From NCBI RefSeq assembly GCF_025995235.1, contig NZ_BAPT01000038.1:120444-184443 (forward strand): 64,000 nt of DNA, written 5' to 3'. The notes under the pieces are model-generated. The model saw only the letters and a program-made list of their open reading frames with translations. It did no database searches and had not been told where the DNA came from. Positions 34,332 through 43,216 of the stretch are shown in pieces. Origin of the DNA: Ameyamaea chiangmaiensis (GTDB lineage Bacteria > Pseudomonadota > Alphaproteobacteria > Acetobacterales > Acetobacteraceae). The translations under genes and the position numbers were made by a program. Numbering within the stretch: position 1 is the first letter of the stretch; every line of letters begins with the position of its first letter.

Positions 34332-36791
34332 ATGAAGTTCACCCTGTCCTGGCTGCGCGATCACCTCGAGACCGACGCGACGCTCGACGCCATTTGCGCC
34401 AAGCTCAATGTCATCGGGCTGGAGGTCGAGGACGTGACCGATCGCGGCCGCGCCCTGACGCCGTTCCGCACCGCCCGGATCGTCGAGGCGGTCCAGCACC
34501 CTGACGCCGATCGTCTGCGCGTATGTCAGGTCGACGCGGGCGAGGGTTTTGAGTCGGTGCAGGTGGTGTGCGGCGCACCCAACGCCCGCACCGGGCTGCG
34601 GGTGATTTTCGCACCCCCGGGGACCTACATCCCCGGTAGCGACATCACGATCAAGACCGGCAAGATACGCGGTCAGGAAAGCGGCGGCATGCTGTGTTCC
34701 CTGCGTGAGCTCGGGCTTGGCGCGGAGTCCGATGGTATCGCAGAACTGCCCGAGGACACGCTGCCCGGCCAGTCCTATGCCGCGTTCGCCGACCTGAACG
34801 ACCCGATCATCGAGATCGCGATCACGCCCAACCGGGGCGACGCGCTGTCGATCCGGGGCATCGCGCGCGATCTGGCGGCGGCTGGCATGGGCACGCTCAA
34901 GCCCTGGCTGGCCGAGACGGTCGAAGGCACGTTTGCCTCACCCCTGAACTGGGACCTCCAGTATCCGGAGGCCTGTCCGTTCGTTCTGGGCCGCACCATC
35001 CGGGGCGTGCGCAACGGGCCGAGCCCGGATTGGCTGCGCGCGCGGCTCGAGGCGATCGGCGTACGGCCGATTTCGGTACTGGTGGACATCACCAATTACT
35101 TCACGTTCGATCTCGGACGCCCCCTGCACGTCTTCGACGTGAACAAGGTGGCGGGCCCGACGCTGAGCCTGTGTCATGGCGGGCGCGAGACGTTCCGTGC
35201 GCTCGACGGACGTGACTACGTGGTCGAGCACGCCGATCTGGTGATCGCGGACGCCAGCGGCGTGCAGTCTCTGGCCGGGATCATGGGCGGCGAGGGTACG
35301 GGCGTCGACGATGACACGACCGAGGTGTTCGTCGAATGCGCGCTGTTCGATCCGGTGCGCATCGCGCTGACCGGCCGCCGGCTGGGCCTTCATTCGGATG
35401 CGCGTCAGCGGTTCGAGCGCGGCGTGGATCAGGCACTTCCGGTCGCAGCCCTGGAGGCCGCGACGGCGATGATCGTCGAACTGTGCGGCGGGGAGGTTAG
35501 CGAGGTCGTCTCGGCCGGGGCGCCCCCGGCGTGGGAGCGCACGGCGCACCTGCGTTTCGCGCGCCTGCAGGACCTCGGCGGTCTGGCGGTCGCACCCGAT
35601 GATGCTGTCCACAAGCTCGAAAAACTCGGCTTCGCGATCCGGTCGCGGGATGAGACGGGTGTCACCGTCGCGGTGCCGCCGTGGCGTAATGACGTCGCCA
35701 ACGCACCGTTGCTGGACCAGGGCAGCGACCTTGAGGCCACGCGCGCGGCGCAGGCGGCCGAGGGTGTGGTCGCGATCGAGGCCGAGTGCGACCTGATCGA
35801 GGAAGTTCTGCGTCTTGTCGGTCTGGACGCCATCCCGCCGGTGGCCCTGCCGCAGGCGCGCGTGGTGCCGGGGGCGGCGTATTCCCCGCGACAGGTCCGC
35901 TCGGCGGCGACGCGGCGCCTGCTGGCCGCGCGTGGGCTTCTGGAGACCGTGGGCTTTTCCTTCGTGGCGCACGAGACGGCGGCGTTGTTCGGCGACGTGC
36001 CGGAAGGGCTGCGCCTGTTGAACCCGATCGCCGTCGATCTGGACCAGTTGCGTCCCAGCCCGCTGGCCAATCTGGTCGCCGCCGTCGCGCGCAACGAGGC
36101 TCGGGGCCAGTCGCGCGTCGACCTGTTCGAGATCGGGCCTGTGTTCGGTGCCGAGGGGCAGGCGCTGGTCGCGGCCGGTGTTCGCTCCGGTCATGCGCCA
36201 CGGCAGCCGGGCCGGGGTGCCGTGCCGGTCGATCCGTGGGACGTCCGCGCCGACGTGGGGGAGGCACTGGCCGCGCTGGGCGTGCCGCCGGAGGCGACCA
36301 GTGTCACGGCTGACGCGCCGCGCCATTACCATCCTGGGCGGTCGGGCGTGGTTCGACAGGGCCCCAGGACGGTGCTCGCCACATTCGGCGAACTGCACCC
36401 GTCGGTTCAGCGTGCGCTGAAGTGCGAAGGCCCGGTGATGGCGTTCGAGTTGTTCCTCGACGCGATTCCCGATCCGAAGAAGCGTCGCCGGGCGGCGGTC
36501 GCGCTGTCGCCGTTCCAGCCGCTGACCCGTGACTTCGCGTTTGTCGTCGCGCGCGACGTGGACGCGGCGACGGTGCTTCGCGCGGCACGCGGCGCGGAGC
36601 GGACCCTGATCAGCGCAGTGCGGCTGTTCGACGTGTATGAAGGCGACAAGATCGAGGCGGGGCACAAGTCGCTGGGCGTGGAAGTCACGCTTCAGCCCAC
36701 CGACAAGAGTCTGACGGACGCGGAGATCGAAGCGGTCTGCGCCCGGATACTGGCCGCCGTGACCAAGGCAACCGGCGCCACCCTACGCTGA
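34332..36791 (+). CDS. pheT: Phenylalanyl-tRNA synthetase beta subunit
   Basis: An 819-residue PheT. Visible domains in order are the N-terminal MKFTLSWLRDHLETDA, a tRNA-binding OB fold (about 40-150, with VQVVCGAPNARTGL), the B3/B4 editing region (about 215-390), B5 and class II-like core, and the C-terminal FDX-ACB anticodon-binding domain (from about 725, PLTRDFAFVVARDV). The insert around ATRAAQAAEGVVAIEAECDLIEEVLR is a little Ala-rich but in frame. It follows pheS directly and ends next to a perfect hairpin in the convergent Nudix gene. Confidence 0.98.
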   Translation: MKFTLSWLRDHLETDATLDAICAKLNVIGLEVEDVTDRGRALTPFRTARIVEAVQHPDADRLRVCQVDAGEGFESVQVVCGAPNARTGLRVIFAPPGTYIPGSDITIKTGKIRGQESGGMLCSLRELGLGAESDGIAELPEDTLPGQSYAAFADLNDPIIEIAITPNRGDALSIRGIARDLAAAGMGTLKPWLAETVEGTFASPLNWDLQYPEACPFVLGRTIRGVRNGPSPDWLRARLEAIGVRPISVLVDITNYFTFDLGRPLHVFDVNKVAGPTLSLCHGGRETFRALDGRDYVVEHADLVIADASGVQSLAGIMGGEGTGVDDDTTEVFVECALFDPVRIALTGRRLGLHSDARQRFERGVDQALPVAALEAATAMIVELCGGEVSEVVSAGAPPAWERTAHLRFARLQDLGGLAVAPDDAVHKLEKLGFAIRSRDETGVTVAVPPWRNDVANAPLLDQGSDLEATRAAQAAEGVVAIEAECDLIEEVLRLVGLDAIPPVALPQARVVPGAAYSPRQVRSAATRRLLAARGLLETVGFSFVAHETAALFGDVPEGLRLLNPIAVDLDQLRPSPLANLVAAVARNEARGQSRVDLFEIGPVFGAEGQALVAAGVRSGHAPRQPGRGAVPVDPWDVRADVGEALAALGVPPEATSVTADAPRHYHPGRSGVVRQGPRTVLATFGELHPSVQRALKCEGPVMAFELFLDAIPDPKKRRRAAVALSPFQPLTRDFAFVVARDVDAATVLRAARGAERTLISAVRLFDVYEGDKIEAGHKSLGVEVTLQPTDKSLTDAEIEAVCARILAAVTKATGATLR

Positions 36792-36801
36792 GGATCAGTG
36801 T

Positions 36802-37518
36802 TTAGCCGCCCTGCGCGACCACGCGCAGGGCGGCCAGGAACCGTTGCGTCGGCGGGGTCAGCGTGGCGTGCTGGTCGGACGTCGGAACCAGCGCGCGCAG
36901 GGCGGCGTACTCGCGGTTGGCCCGCGCTTTCCAGCGCGCCTCGATCTCCGGGATCGGCAGCGCCGTGTGCAGCATGAACGCCAGGTCGACGATACGCGTC
37001 CCGGGATGTTCAACCCCCACCAGTGGACGTCCGACACGCACGGCGGTCGCGTCGAGGCCCAGTTCCTCGTCCGCTTCGGCCAGAAGCTGGGCATGCAGGT
37101 CGACGGTGTCGTCGCCGTCCCGCGACTCCACGCTGCCGGCGGGACAGGCCTGCCAGCGACCGGGCTGGTAGATGGCATCGGCTGCCCGCTGGCCCACCAC
37201 GATGCCCTCGGGCGCCTGCAACACCCCCACGACGGCTAGCGGCCGCAGGTTAAGGGCGCCGACCAGTCCCGGATCACGCATCTGGGCGAACACGCGGCGG
37301 AACTCTGTCCAGTGGCCCGTGATCAGGTCCGGGGCGATGGCGTCCGCGCTGAAGACGCGCCCATTGAACAAAGTCGGGCGGGCGTCCCGGGCGGCGTCCC
37401 ACAGCGCGTCGACGCGGGCTTCCACCTCCGGTGCCAGAGGGGGCGCGTCGCGGCGCCCGACCTCGACCCGCACGTCGTGCGCCAGGGAATAGACGGGCCA
37501 GTCCGCGTCGTCGGGCAT
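36802..37518 (-). CDS. Nudix hydrolase-like protein with imperfect Nudix box
   Basis: A 238-residue protein. The C-terminal half carries a Nudix-like region CPAGSVESRDGDDTVDLHAQLLAEADEELGLD (cut here as CPAGSVES and LLAEADEELGLD) at about 130-165. Compared with the consensus Gx5Ex7REUxEExGU, the Arg is Ala and the spacing is longer, so catalysis is uncertain. The N-terminal half (VYSLAHDVRVEVGRRDAPP) resembles that of large Nudix proteins acting on UDP-sugars or coenzymes, but I cannot assign a substrate. The ATG at 37518 has an AAGGAG Shine-Dalgarno, which rules out the earlier ATG. It is divergent from the metallopeptidase gene. Confidence 0.78.
   Translation of the reverse strand: MPDDADWPVYSLAHDVRVEVGRRDAPPLAPEVEARVDALWDAARDARPTLFNGRVFSADAIAPDLITGHWTEFRRVFAQMRDPGLVGALNLRPLAVVGVLQAPEGIVVGQRAADAIYQPGRWQACPAGSVESRDGDDTVDLHAQLLAEADEELGLDATAVRVGRPLVGVEHPGTRIVDLAFMLHTALPIPEIEARWKARANREYAALRALVPTSDQHATLTPPTQRFLAALRVVAQGG
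36805..36834. terminator. Perfect 13-bp hairpin at a convergent gene junction
   Basis: GCCGCCCTGCGCG (36805-36817) and CGCGCAGGGCGGC (36822-36834) are perfect inverse complements around a 4-base loop. The structure lies 14 bases after pheT and inside the last codons of the Nudix gene. It should form a very stable RNA hairpin from both strands and probably acts as a two-way stop, although no T-run follows. Confidence 0.6.
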
Positions 37519-37625
37519 GGGTGGAACTCCTTCGGGTCGATGCATCCCCGGGCCGGTTCGTGCGTTCGAAGCCGGACGCGTGATGCGGCATTCCCGTTGC
37601 GTGCGAGAGGATGGAAAAGGTCAGC

Positions 37626-38714
37626 ATGAAACTGTTCTCCTGCGGACGATGCCAGCAGGTCGTCTTTTTTGACAATGAGCGCTGTGGCGTCTGCGACCTG
37701 CCCATAGGCTATCACCCGGCCGGGAACGTCTTCATCACGCTCGAGCGCGACGAACAGGGAGACGGAGCGGGCTGGCGCGATGCGTCCGGCCAGAGCGACG
37801 GCCTGTTCCGTCTCTGCGGCAACGCCCAGCATGGGGTGTGCAACTGGCTGTGCGACGACGGCACGGACGACACCTATTGCCGCGCGTGCCGCCACAACAA
37901 GATCATCCCCGACCTGACGATCGAGGGCAACGAAACGCGCTGGGAAAAGCTCGAACTTGCCAAGCATCGCATGTTCTATTCATTGGTGCGGCTCGGCCTT
38001 CCGGCGCCGACGCGTCTGGAAGACCCCGAAGGCGGCCTGGAATTCGATTTCAAGGGCCAGGAGCCTGACGGCACACCCGTCCTGACCGGGCATGCGGACG
38101 GCATCATCACGATCGCCCTGCGCGAGGCGGATGATATCGAGCGCGAGAAGATGCGCGTCAGCATGGGGGAATATTACCGCACGCTGCTTGGTCATTTCCG
38201 GCATGAGATCGGGCATTTCTACTGGAACGTACTGGTGCGCGACGCCGGGTGTCTCGATGCCTGCCGGGCCGTGTTCGGCGACGACCGGGCCGATTACAAC
38301 GAGGCCCTGCAAACCCACTACGCCAACGGGCCGCGTCCCGGGTGGCAGAACGATTTCGTCAGTGCCTATGCCGCGTCGCATCCGTGGGAAGACTTCGCGG
38401 AGAGCTGGGCCCATTACCTGCACATCGTCGATGCGCTCGAGACGGCGTCGTCCTATGGGATGAGCCTGCGCGCCGACGTGCCCGACCCGGCGGCCTTGAC
38501 CGTCGCGATCGATTTCGATCCCTACGCGCCGGGCGCGTTCGACCGCGTGCGCGATGCCTGGTTTCCGCTGGCATCGGTCGAGACGGCCCTGAACCGGTCC
38601 ATGGGACTGGGAGAGTTCTACCCGTTCCTGTTGAACAACGCCGTTCTGGACAAGGTGGCGTTCATCCATCGCCTTGTGCACGGCGAGGTTCCGCGTGACG
38701 AGGTTCCGGCCTGA
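37626..38714 (+). CDS. Zinc-ribbon metallopeptidase-like protein (COG4307 type)
   Basis: A 362-residue protein. It begins with a zinc ribbon (C6, C9, C20, C23) and has a second Cys cluster (about 64-89, LCGNAQHGVCNWLC to YCRACRH). The central region carries a metallopeptidase-style HEIGH (His193, Glu194, His197 in FRHEIGHFYW), followed by DFAESWAHYLHIVDALETA, which could give a third ligand. No signal peptide. The family is uncharacterised. From memory it tends to occur near ATP-grasp/alpha-E/transglutaminase genes, and that system lies about 1.2 kb downstream here. Predicted cytoplasmic zinc-dependent peptidase; substrate unknown. Confidence 0.82.
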   Translation: MKLFSCGRCQQVVFFDNERCGVCDLPIGYHPAGNVFITLERDEQGDGAGWRDASGQSDGLFRLCGNAQHGVCNWLCDDGTDDTYCRACRHNKIIPDLTIEGNETRWEKLELAKHRMFYSLVRLGLPAPTRLEDPEGGLEFDFKGQEPDGTPVLTGHADGIITIALREADDIEREKMRVSMGEYYRTLLGHFRHEIGHFYWNVLVRDAGCLDACRAVFGDDRADYNEALQTHYANGPRPGWQNDFVSAYAASHPWEDFAESWAHYLHIVDALETASSYGMSLRADVPDPAALTVAIDFDPYAPGAFDRVRDAWFPLASVETALNRSMGLGEFYPFLLNNAVLDKVAFIHRLVHGEVPRDEVPA

Positions 38715-38760
38715 CAGGGGGTTCGCACTGGGGCGGCATTCGCCCCGGCGCGTGGCGATA

Positions 38761-39744
38761 TCAGCGGTTCGGCGGCGCCATGAATTCCGGCCCGACCGGG
38801 TCGGTGATGGTTTCTTTCAGGATCGCGTCGATCTCTGCCCGATCCTCGTCCGACAGGTGCCAGCCGAACACGTCGGACACCCCGTCGATCTGCGCGGGCT
38901 TGCGCGCACCCCACAGGGCGATCATCGGACCCTGATCGAGCACCCAGCGAATCGCCAGCACCATGACCGACGTGCCATGGCGTTCGGCCAGCGCGCGCAG
39001 CCTGTCGACGGCGGCCAGATACTGGGCAAAGCGCAGGGCCTGAAACTTGGGATCGGCGCTGCGCAGGTCGTCTTTCGGAAACGTGGTGTCCGCCGTCATC
39101 CGGCCAGCCAGCAGGCCACGGCACAGGGGACCATAACCCAGGCCGACGAGCTTTTGCCGGACCAGATACGGCAGGATATCGGCCTCGATCCCACGTTCGA
39201 ACAGGTTGTAGGGCGGCTGTGCGGTCGCCAGTGGCGCGTGCGCGGCAAACGTCTCCATCTGCTCGACGGAATAGTTCGAAACGCCCAGAGCGCGGACCTT
39301 GCCCTCCCTCACCAGCGCGGCGAGGGTTTCGGCGGTCTCGGCGATGGGCGTTTTGTCGTCGGGCCAGTGAACCTGATAGAGGTCGATATAGTCCGTCTTC
39401 AGCCGACGCAGCGACTCCTCGATTTCCTGCCGGATACGGGCGGGTGTGCTGTCGCGGAACGGCTTTTCGTCCTTCCAGTTCAGCCCGACCTTGGTGGCGA
39501 TCACGGCCTTGTCGCGCCGTCCCGCCAGCGCGCGGCCGATCACCTCTTCCGAATGGCCAAAACCGTAGACCGGGGCGGTGTCGAGCAGGTTGACGCCCTC
39601 GTCCAGGGCGCGGTGGATGGTGCGAATGGCGTTGTCGTCGTCGGGGCCGCCCCACATCCAGCCGCCGATCGCCCACGTGCCCAGGGCGACGCGCGAAACG
39701 GGGGTGGAAATGCCGGGAATGGACAGGGTGTCCTGCGCGATCAT
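38761..39744 (-). CDS. Aldo/keto reductase
   Basis: A 327-residue AKR with a TIM-barrel pattern and the catalytic tetrad in LDTAPVYGFG (Asp, Tyr), VIATKVGL (Lys) and LYQVHWPD (His). It is closest in feel to the bacterial YajO/IolS group. The ATG at 39744 has AGGAG at good spacing, so the much longer upstream frame is not used. It reduces aldehydes or ketones with NADPH; substrate unknown. It interrupts the stretch between the zinc peptidase and the ATP-grasp gene, on the opposite strand, and is divergent from the latter across 142 bases. Confidence 0.92.
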   Translation of the reverse strand: MIAQDTLSIPGISTPVSRVALGTWAIGGWMWGGPDDDNAIRTIHRALDEGVNLLDTAPVYGFGHSEEVIGRALAGRRDKAVIATKVGLNWKDEKPFRDSTPARIRQEIEESLRRLKTDYIDLYQVHWPDDKTPIAETAETLAALVREGKVRALGVSNYSVEQMETFAAHAPLATAQPPYNLFERGIEADILPYLVRQKLVGLGYGPLCRGLLAGRMTADTTFPKDDLRSADPKFQALRFAQYLAAVDRLRALAERHGTSVMVLAIRWVLDQGPMIALWGARKPAQIDGVSDVFGWHLSDEDRAEIDAILKETITDPVGPEFMAPPNR

Positions 39745-39886
39745 CGGGAGTCTCCTCGCATGATGGAACGACTGACCCCGCGCGGCCTGACCAGACCCTC
39801 TCCCTGGCCTGGGGATGCCGCGCGCGGTCGCGGACGGCATCACACGGCAATTGCCCTTTGCCGTAAATCCCCCCACAACACCAAGC

Positions 39887-42283
39887 ATGAGCGTCACGCT
39901 GCCTTTTGATGAGATGGTCGACGGGATCGGCGGTGTGCGTCCGTACTGGCGGGCGCTGCTGGCGTCGATCAACGAGCTTGGAGCCGCTGAACTGTCCGAG
40001 CGGGCGGCGCGTCTGGCGTTGCCCGGCGGGGTGGCCTGCGACCCGGTCCCGCTGCTGCTCGACCGGGGGACGTTCGCCGACCTCGAACGCGGTCTGCTGG
40101 AGCGCGCCGACCTGCTCGACGCCTGCCTTGCCGATGTCTATGGCCAGCGCACGCTGTTGGCGGCAGGCATCATTGCGCCGTCGCTGCTGTTCGGCTCGTC
40201 CGGTTTCGTTCGGATGGGGCAGTTCGGGGATGAAGGCGGTCGGTTGCTGCGGGCCTTCGCGGTCGATCTCGTGCGTGGGCCAGAGGGCCAGTGGCGCGTC
40301 GTGGCCCAGAAGGCCGCGCGCCTGGACATGATCGGCACCATGGTCGACGCCCGTCGGCAGATGGAGCCGGCGGTTGGTGAGTTGTTCAGCAGCTATGACC
40401 TCGAACGTCCGGGGGCAGCGTTCGAAAACTGGGGCGACGACCTGCGCCGGGCGTGCGCGTCGTCCGGCCGGGCCCCGCGTCTGGCGGTCCTGTCGCGTCC
40501 ACGCGGCTCCGGCTGGCGCGAGGACGACCTGACGCTGGCCCGCAGGCTGGACGCGCTTCTGGTCGAGACACGGGATCTGACGGTGCGCGACGCGACCCTG
40601 TGGCTCAAGACCGTGCGTGGCTTGCGTCCGGTCGACGGGTTGTTGTCGCAGGCCGACATCGCGTTGCTTGATCCGATGGAGTTCGCCGACGGGATCGGCG
40701 ACGGAATCGCGGGCCTGATGGAGGCCGCGCGGGCGGGGACGGTGCATCTGCTCAACGATCCGCGCGCCGCGCTGATCGAGATGCCTTGGCTGGGTGCCTG
40801 CACCGACGGTATCGCGCGTCACGTCGGCATCGGGACACTGCGTCTGCCCGATATCGCCCAGCATCTGGTGATAGGGGATGAGGACTGTATAGCGCCCTGG
40901 GGCGCGTCACGCTGGTTCCGGGCTGCGCTGGACCGAAGGGCGGTCGCGGTGCGCGCGGAGGCGGAGCCTGCCGGACCGTGCGTAGCCTATCCTGCGCCCG
41001 TCTTCTCCACGGTGCCGTCCGTCGCGGCCGGTTCGCTGGAGCCCCGCCCGTTCGTCCTGCGGATGTTCGTCGTCCATGACGGCGGCGACTGGCGCGTGCT
41101 GCCGGGGGGTGTCGCCCGCACCCCGGATGCGGGTGGCTTTTACGACGCGCCCTGTCGGCTGCTGCGCGACGTCTGGGTGGAGGCCGAGGACGCGACCCGC
41201 ATCATGGGACCGGCGGACCGTCAGGGTGTGACCCAACTGGCCATGCGCGGCGAGGGCGATCTGCCCAGCCGTGCCGCCGACGACCTGTTCTGGCTGGGTC
41301 GGTACGTCGAGCAGTTCGAGACCGGCATCCGGGTGGTCGCGATGATCGGTGCCCGGCTGGCCCGCGCCCGGCCATCCCCGCGCGAGCGCGCGGAGCTGGA
41401 CGTGCTGTTCGCGGTGCTGGCGGCGTGGTACCCGCGCCTTGTCTGGCCCGGGGAGGGGGCGGGCATGGGGCTGCTGCGCAACGCGCTGGCGCCGCTGTTC
41501 GCCGATGACGAGCGTCCGGCCCAGCTTCTGGGGCGGCTGCGGTCTCTTGCCGATGATCTGCGCGACCGTCTGAGCGTCGAGTTGTTCGACACGATCGACG
41601 AGGAGACGCGCGCCCTTCGGATCGAGGCGGCCCGGCTGGGGCCCGACCTGCGTGAAGGGCGCGAGATGGCGCTGCTGGCCTTCTGCCGTCATGCGTTGCG
41701 CTTCTGCGCCATGTTCGCCGGTCTGACGTCCGAAAACATGGTGCGGCTCGGCGCGCGACAGTTCCTCGACCTTGGCAGGCGTATCGAGCGCGGGGCCGGG
41801 CTGTGCCTGTTGACCGGCGCGCTGGGCAATACGCTGGTCGGAGGGGGCGCCGCGCGCTGGCACGATGGCGCCCGGCTGGCCGTCGAACTGTTCGACAGTA
41901 CCCTGACCTACCGGGCCCGCTATGGTGTCGAGATCGTGCCGGCGACCGCACTCGCGCTGTTGTTCGGTGACGAGGGCAATCCGCGCAGCCTCCTGTTTCA
42001 GGCGCGCGCGATAGAGGCCACGCTGTGGTCGCTGGAGGGGGACATGGATCCGGGCGCGTCCCTCGCGGCCGAAGGGCGTGTGCTTCTGGACCACGTCGCG
42101 GCGCTGGCCGACCCCGATGTCACACCGGTGTTGGCAGACCTTTCGCCGCGTCTCGAAGCGGTGCGGGGGGAATTGTTCGCGCTTTCTCGCAAGATCATGC
42201 GACGCTATTTCGTGGTTCTGGCGCCCCACAGCCTCGACTCGTTCGGCGACGGCGACACCAGCGAGAGTGAGGGCGGGGCATGA
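39887..42283 (+). CDS. Fused circularly permuted ATP-grasp and alpha-E domain protein
   Basis: A 798-residue fusion. Residues about 1-460 match the circularly permuted ATP-grasp group (DUF404/DUF407), with LLDRGTFADLERGLLERADLLDACLADVYG and GFVRMGQFG at the start and FVVHDGGDWRVLPGGVART near its end. Residues about 480-790 are an alpha-E (DUF403) helical domain, beginning SRAADDLFWLGRYVEQFE and including MVRLGARQFLDLGRRIERG. These are separate adjacent genes in many bacteria. The system is predicted to make amide or peptide-like bonds, product unknown. The middle segment normally rich in ATP-site residues (LRPVDGLLSQADIALLDP) looks diverged. It is coupled by ATGA overlap to a transglutaminase gene. 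Confidence 0.88.
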   Translation: MSVTLPFDEMVDGIGGVRPYWRALLASINELGAAELSERAARLALPGGVACDPVPLLLDRGTFADLERGLLERADLLDACLADVYGQRTLLAAGIIAPSLLFGSSGFVRMGQFGDEGGRLLRAFAVDLVRGPEGQWRVVAQKAARLDMIGTMVDARRQMEPAVGELFSSYDLERPGAAFENWGDDLRRACASSGRAPRLAVLSRPRGSGWREDDLTLARRLDALLVETRDLTVRDATLWLKTVRGLRPVDGLLSQADIALLDPMEFADGIGDGIAGLMEAARAGTVHLLNDPRAALIEMPWLGACTDGIARHVGIGTLRLPDIAQHLVIGDEDCIAPWGASRWFRAALDRRAVAVRAEAEPAGPCVAYPAPVFSTVPSVAAGSLEPRPFVLRMFVVHDGGDWRVLPGGVARTPDAGGFYDAPCRLLRDVWVEAEDATRIMGPADRQGVTQLAMRGEGDLPSRAADDLFWLGRYVEQFETGIRVVAMIGARLARARPSPRERAELDVLFAVLAAWYPRLVWPGEGAGMGLLRNALAPLFADDERPAQLLGRLRSLADDLRDRLSVELFDTIDEETRALRIEAARLGPDLREGREMALLAFCRHALRFCAMFAGLTSENMVRLGARQFLDLGRRIERGAGLCLLTGALGNTLVGGGAARWHDGARLAVELFDSTLTYRARYGVEIVPATALALLFGDEGNPRSLLFQARAIEATLWSLEGDMDPGASLAAEGRVLLDHVAALADPDVTPVLADLSPRLEAVRGELFALSRKIMRRYFVVLAPHSLDSFGDGDTSESEGGA

Positions 42284-43200
42284 TCTACCGGGTGCGCCAC
42301 GTCACGCGCTACGCATACGAAACGCCGGTCGATCTGGCCACGCATCTGGTCCACCTGACGCCACGCGCGGCATCAGGACAGGAGGTCGTGCGCAGCACCC
42401 TGCTGGTCGACCCTCCCGCGTCGCGCCGGACGGACGGGACGGACTATTTCGGCAACCCGATCGCATGCCTTTTTCATGAGGAACCGCATACGTCATTCGT
42501 CTTGACCGCCGTCTCGGACGTGTCGGTCGCGCCGACTCGCAGCCTGACCCCGGGCCCCGCGTGGGAAAGTGTCGTCCGGGCCGTGCGCCATGACGCCTCG
42601 GCCTGGCAGGCCGCCGAGTTCACGCTGGCCAGTCCGGCTTGCCCGGTGTCCGCGCGCGCGGGAGAATGGGTTGCGACGTCGTTCACACCGGGTCGGCCCA
42701 TCGGGGACGCGGTGATGCACCTGACACGCCGAATCTACACCGATTTCAGCTTTCGCGCGGGCGTGACCGGGCTTGCCACCACCATTGACGAGATTCTCGA
42801 TGGACGGGCAGGCGTATGTCAGGATTTCACCAATCTGATGATCAGCGGTCTGCGGTGGTTGGGCGTGCCGGCACGTTATATCTCGGGTTACATCCGTACC
42901 TATCCGCGAGGCGATGCGGCCCAGTTGCTGGGCGCCGACCAGTCGCACGCCTGGGTCGGGGTGTGGCTTGGCCCAGAGATGGGATGGGTCGGGTTCGACC
43001 CGACGAACGGCATTCTAGGCGGGGGCGAGCACGTGATCACGGCCTATGGGCGCGATTATCGGGACATCAGCCCGGTGCGCGGCATGATACTGGGCGGCGG
43101 CCGTGGCTCGATGTCCGTCGAGGTCGATCTGCTGCCGTGCGATGAGGCACAGGCGCGCGGCGTGCTCTTTCCCGAAGAGAAACGACCGGCCCCGGGGTAG
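42280..43200 (+). CDS. Transglutaminase-like cysteine protease-fold protein
   Basis: A 306-residue transglutaminase-like protein of the COG1305 type. The N-terminal beta region (MIYRVRHVTRYAYETPV) is followed by the catalytic triad Cys180 (GRAGVCQDFTNL), His223 (SHAWVGVWL) and Asp240 (VGFDPTNG). There is no signal peptide. It starts within the stop of the ATP-grasp/alpha-E gene, so both are made together. Family knowledge: these triads usually cleave or transfer amide bonds, so it may process or recycle the product of the ATP-grasp partner. Substrate unknown. Confidence 0.92.
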   Translation: MIYRVRHVTRYAYETPVDLATHLVHLTPRAASGQEVVRSTLLVDPPASRRTDGTDYFGNPIACLFHEEPHTSFVLTAVSDVSVAPTRSLTPGPAWESVVRAVRHDASAWQAAEFTLASPACPVSARAGEWVATSFTPGRPIGDAVMHLTRRIYTDFSFRAGVTGLATTIDEILDGRAGVCQDFTNLMISGLRWLGVPARYISGYIRTYPRGDAAQLLGADQSHAWVGVWLGPEMGWVGFDPTNGILGGGEHVITAYGRDYRDISPVRGMILGGGRGSMSVEVDLLPCDEAQARGVLFPEEKRPAPG

Positions 43201-43206
43201 GGCCGG
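43186..43206. terminator. GC-rich hairpin at convergent ends
   Basis: CCGGCCC (43186-43192) and GGGCCGG (43200-43206) pair around a 7-base loop, overlapping the transglutaminase stop and lying 10 bases before the porin gene's end. No T-run follows, so it is at best a weak stop for both genes. Confidence 0.4.
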
Positions 43207-43216
43207 CCGTTGACGG

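Noticed and set aside
38618..40864. 748-residue minus-strand frame
   Set aside because: Runs across the aldo/keto reductase in another frame and antisense of the ATP-grasp gene. No recognisable protein.
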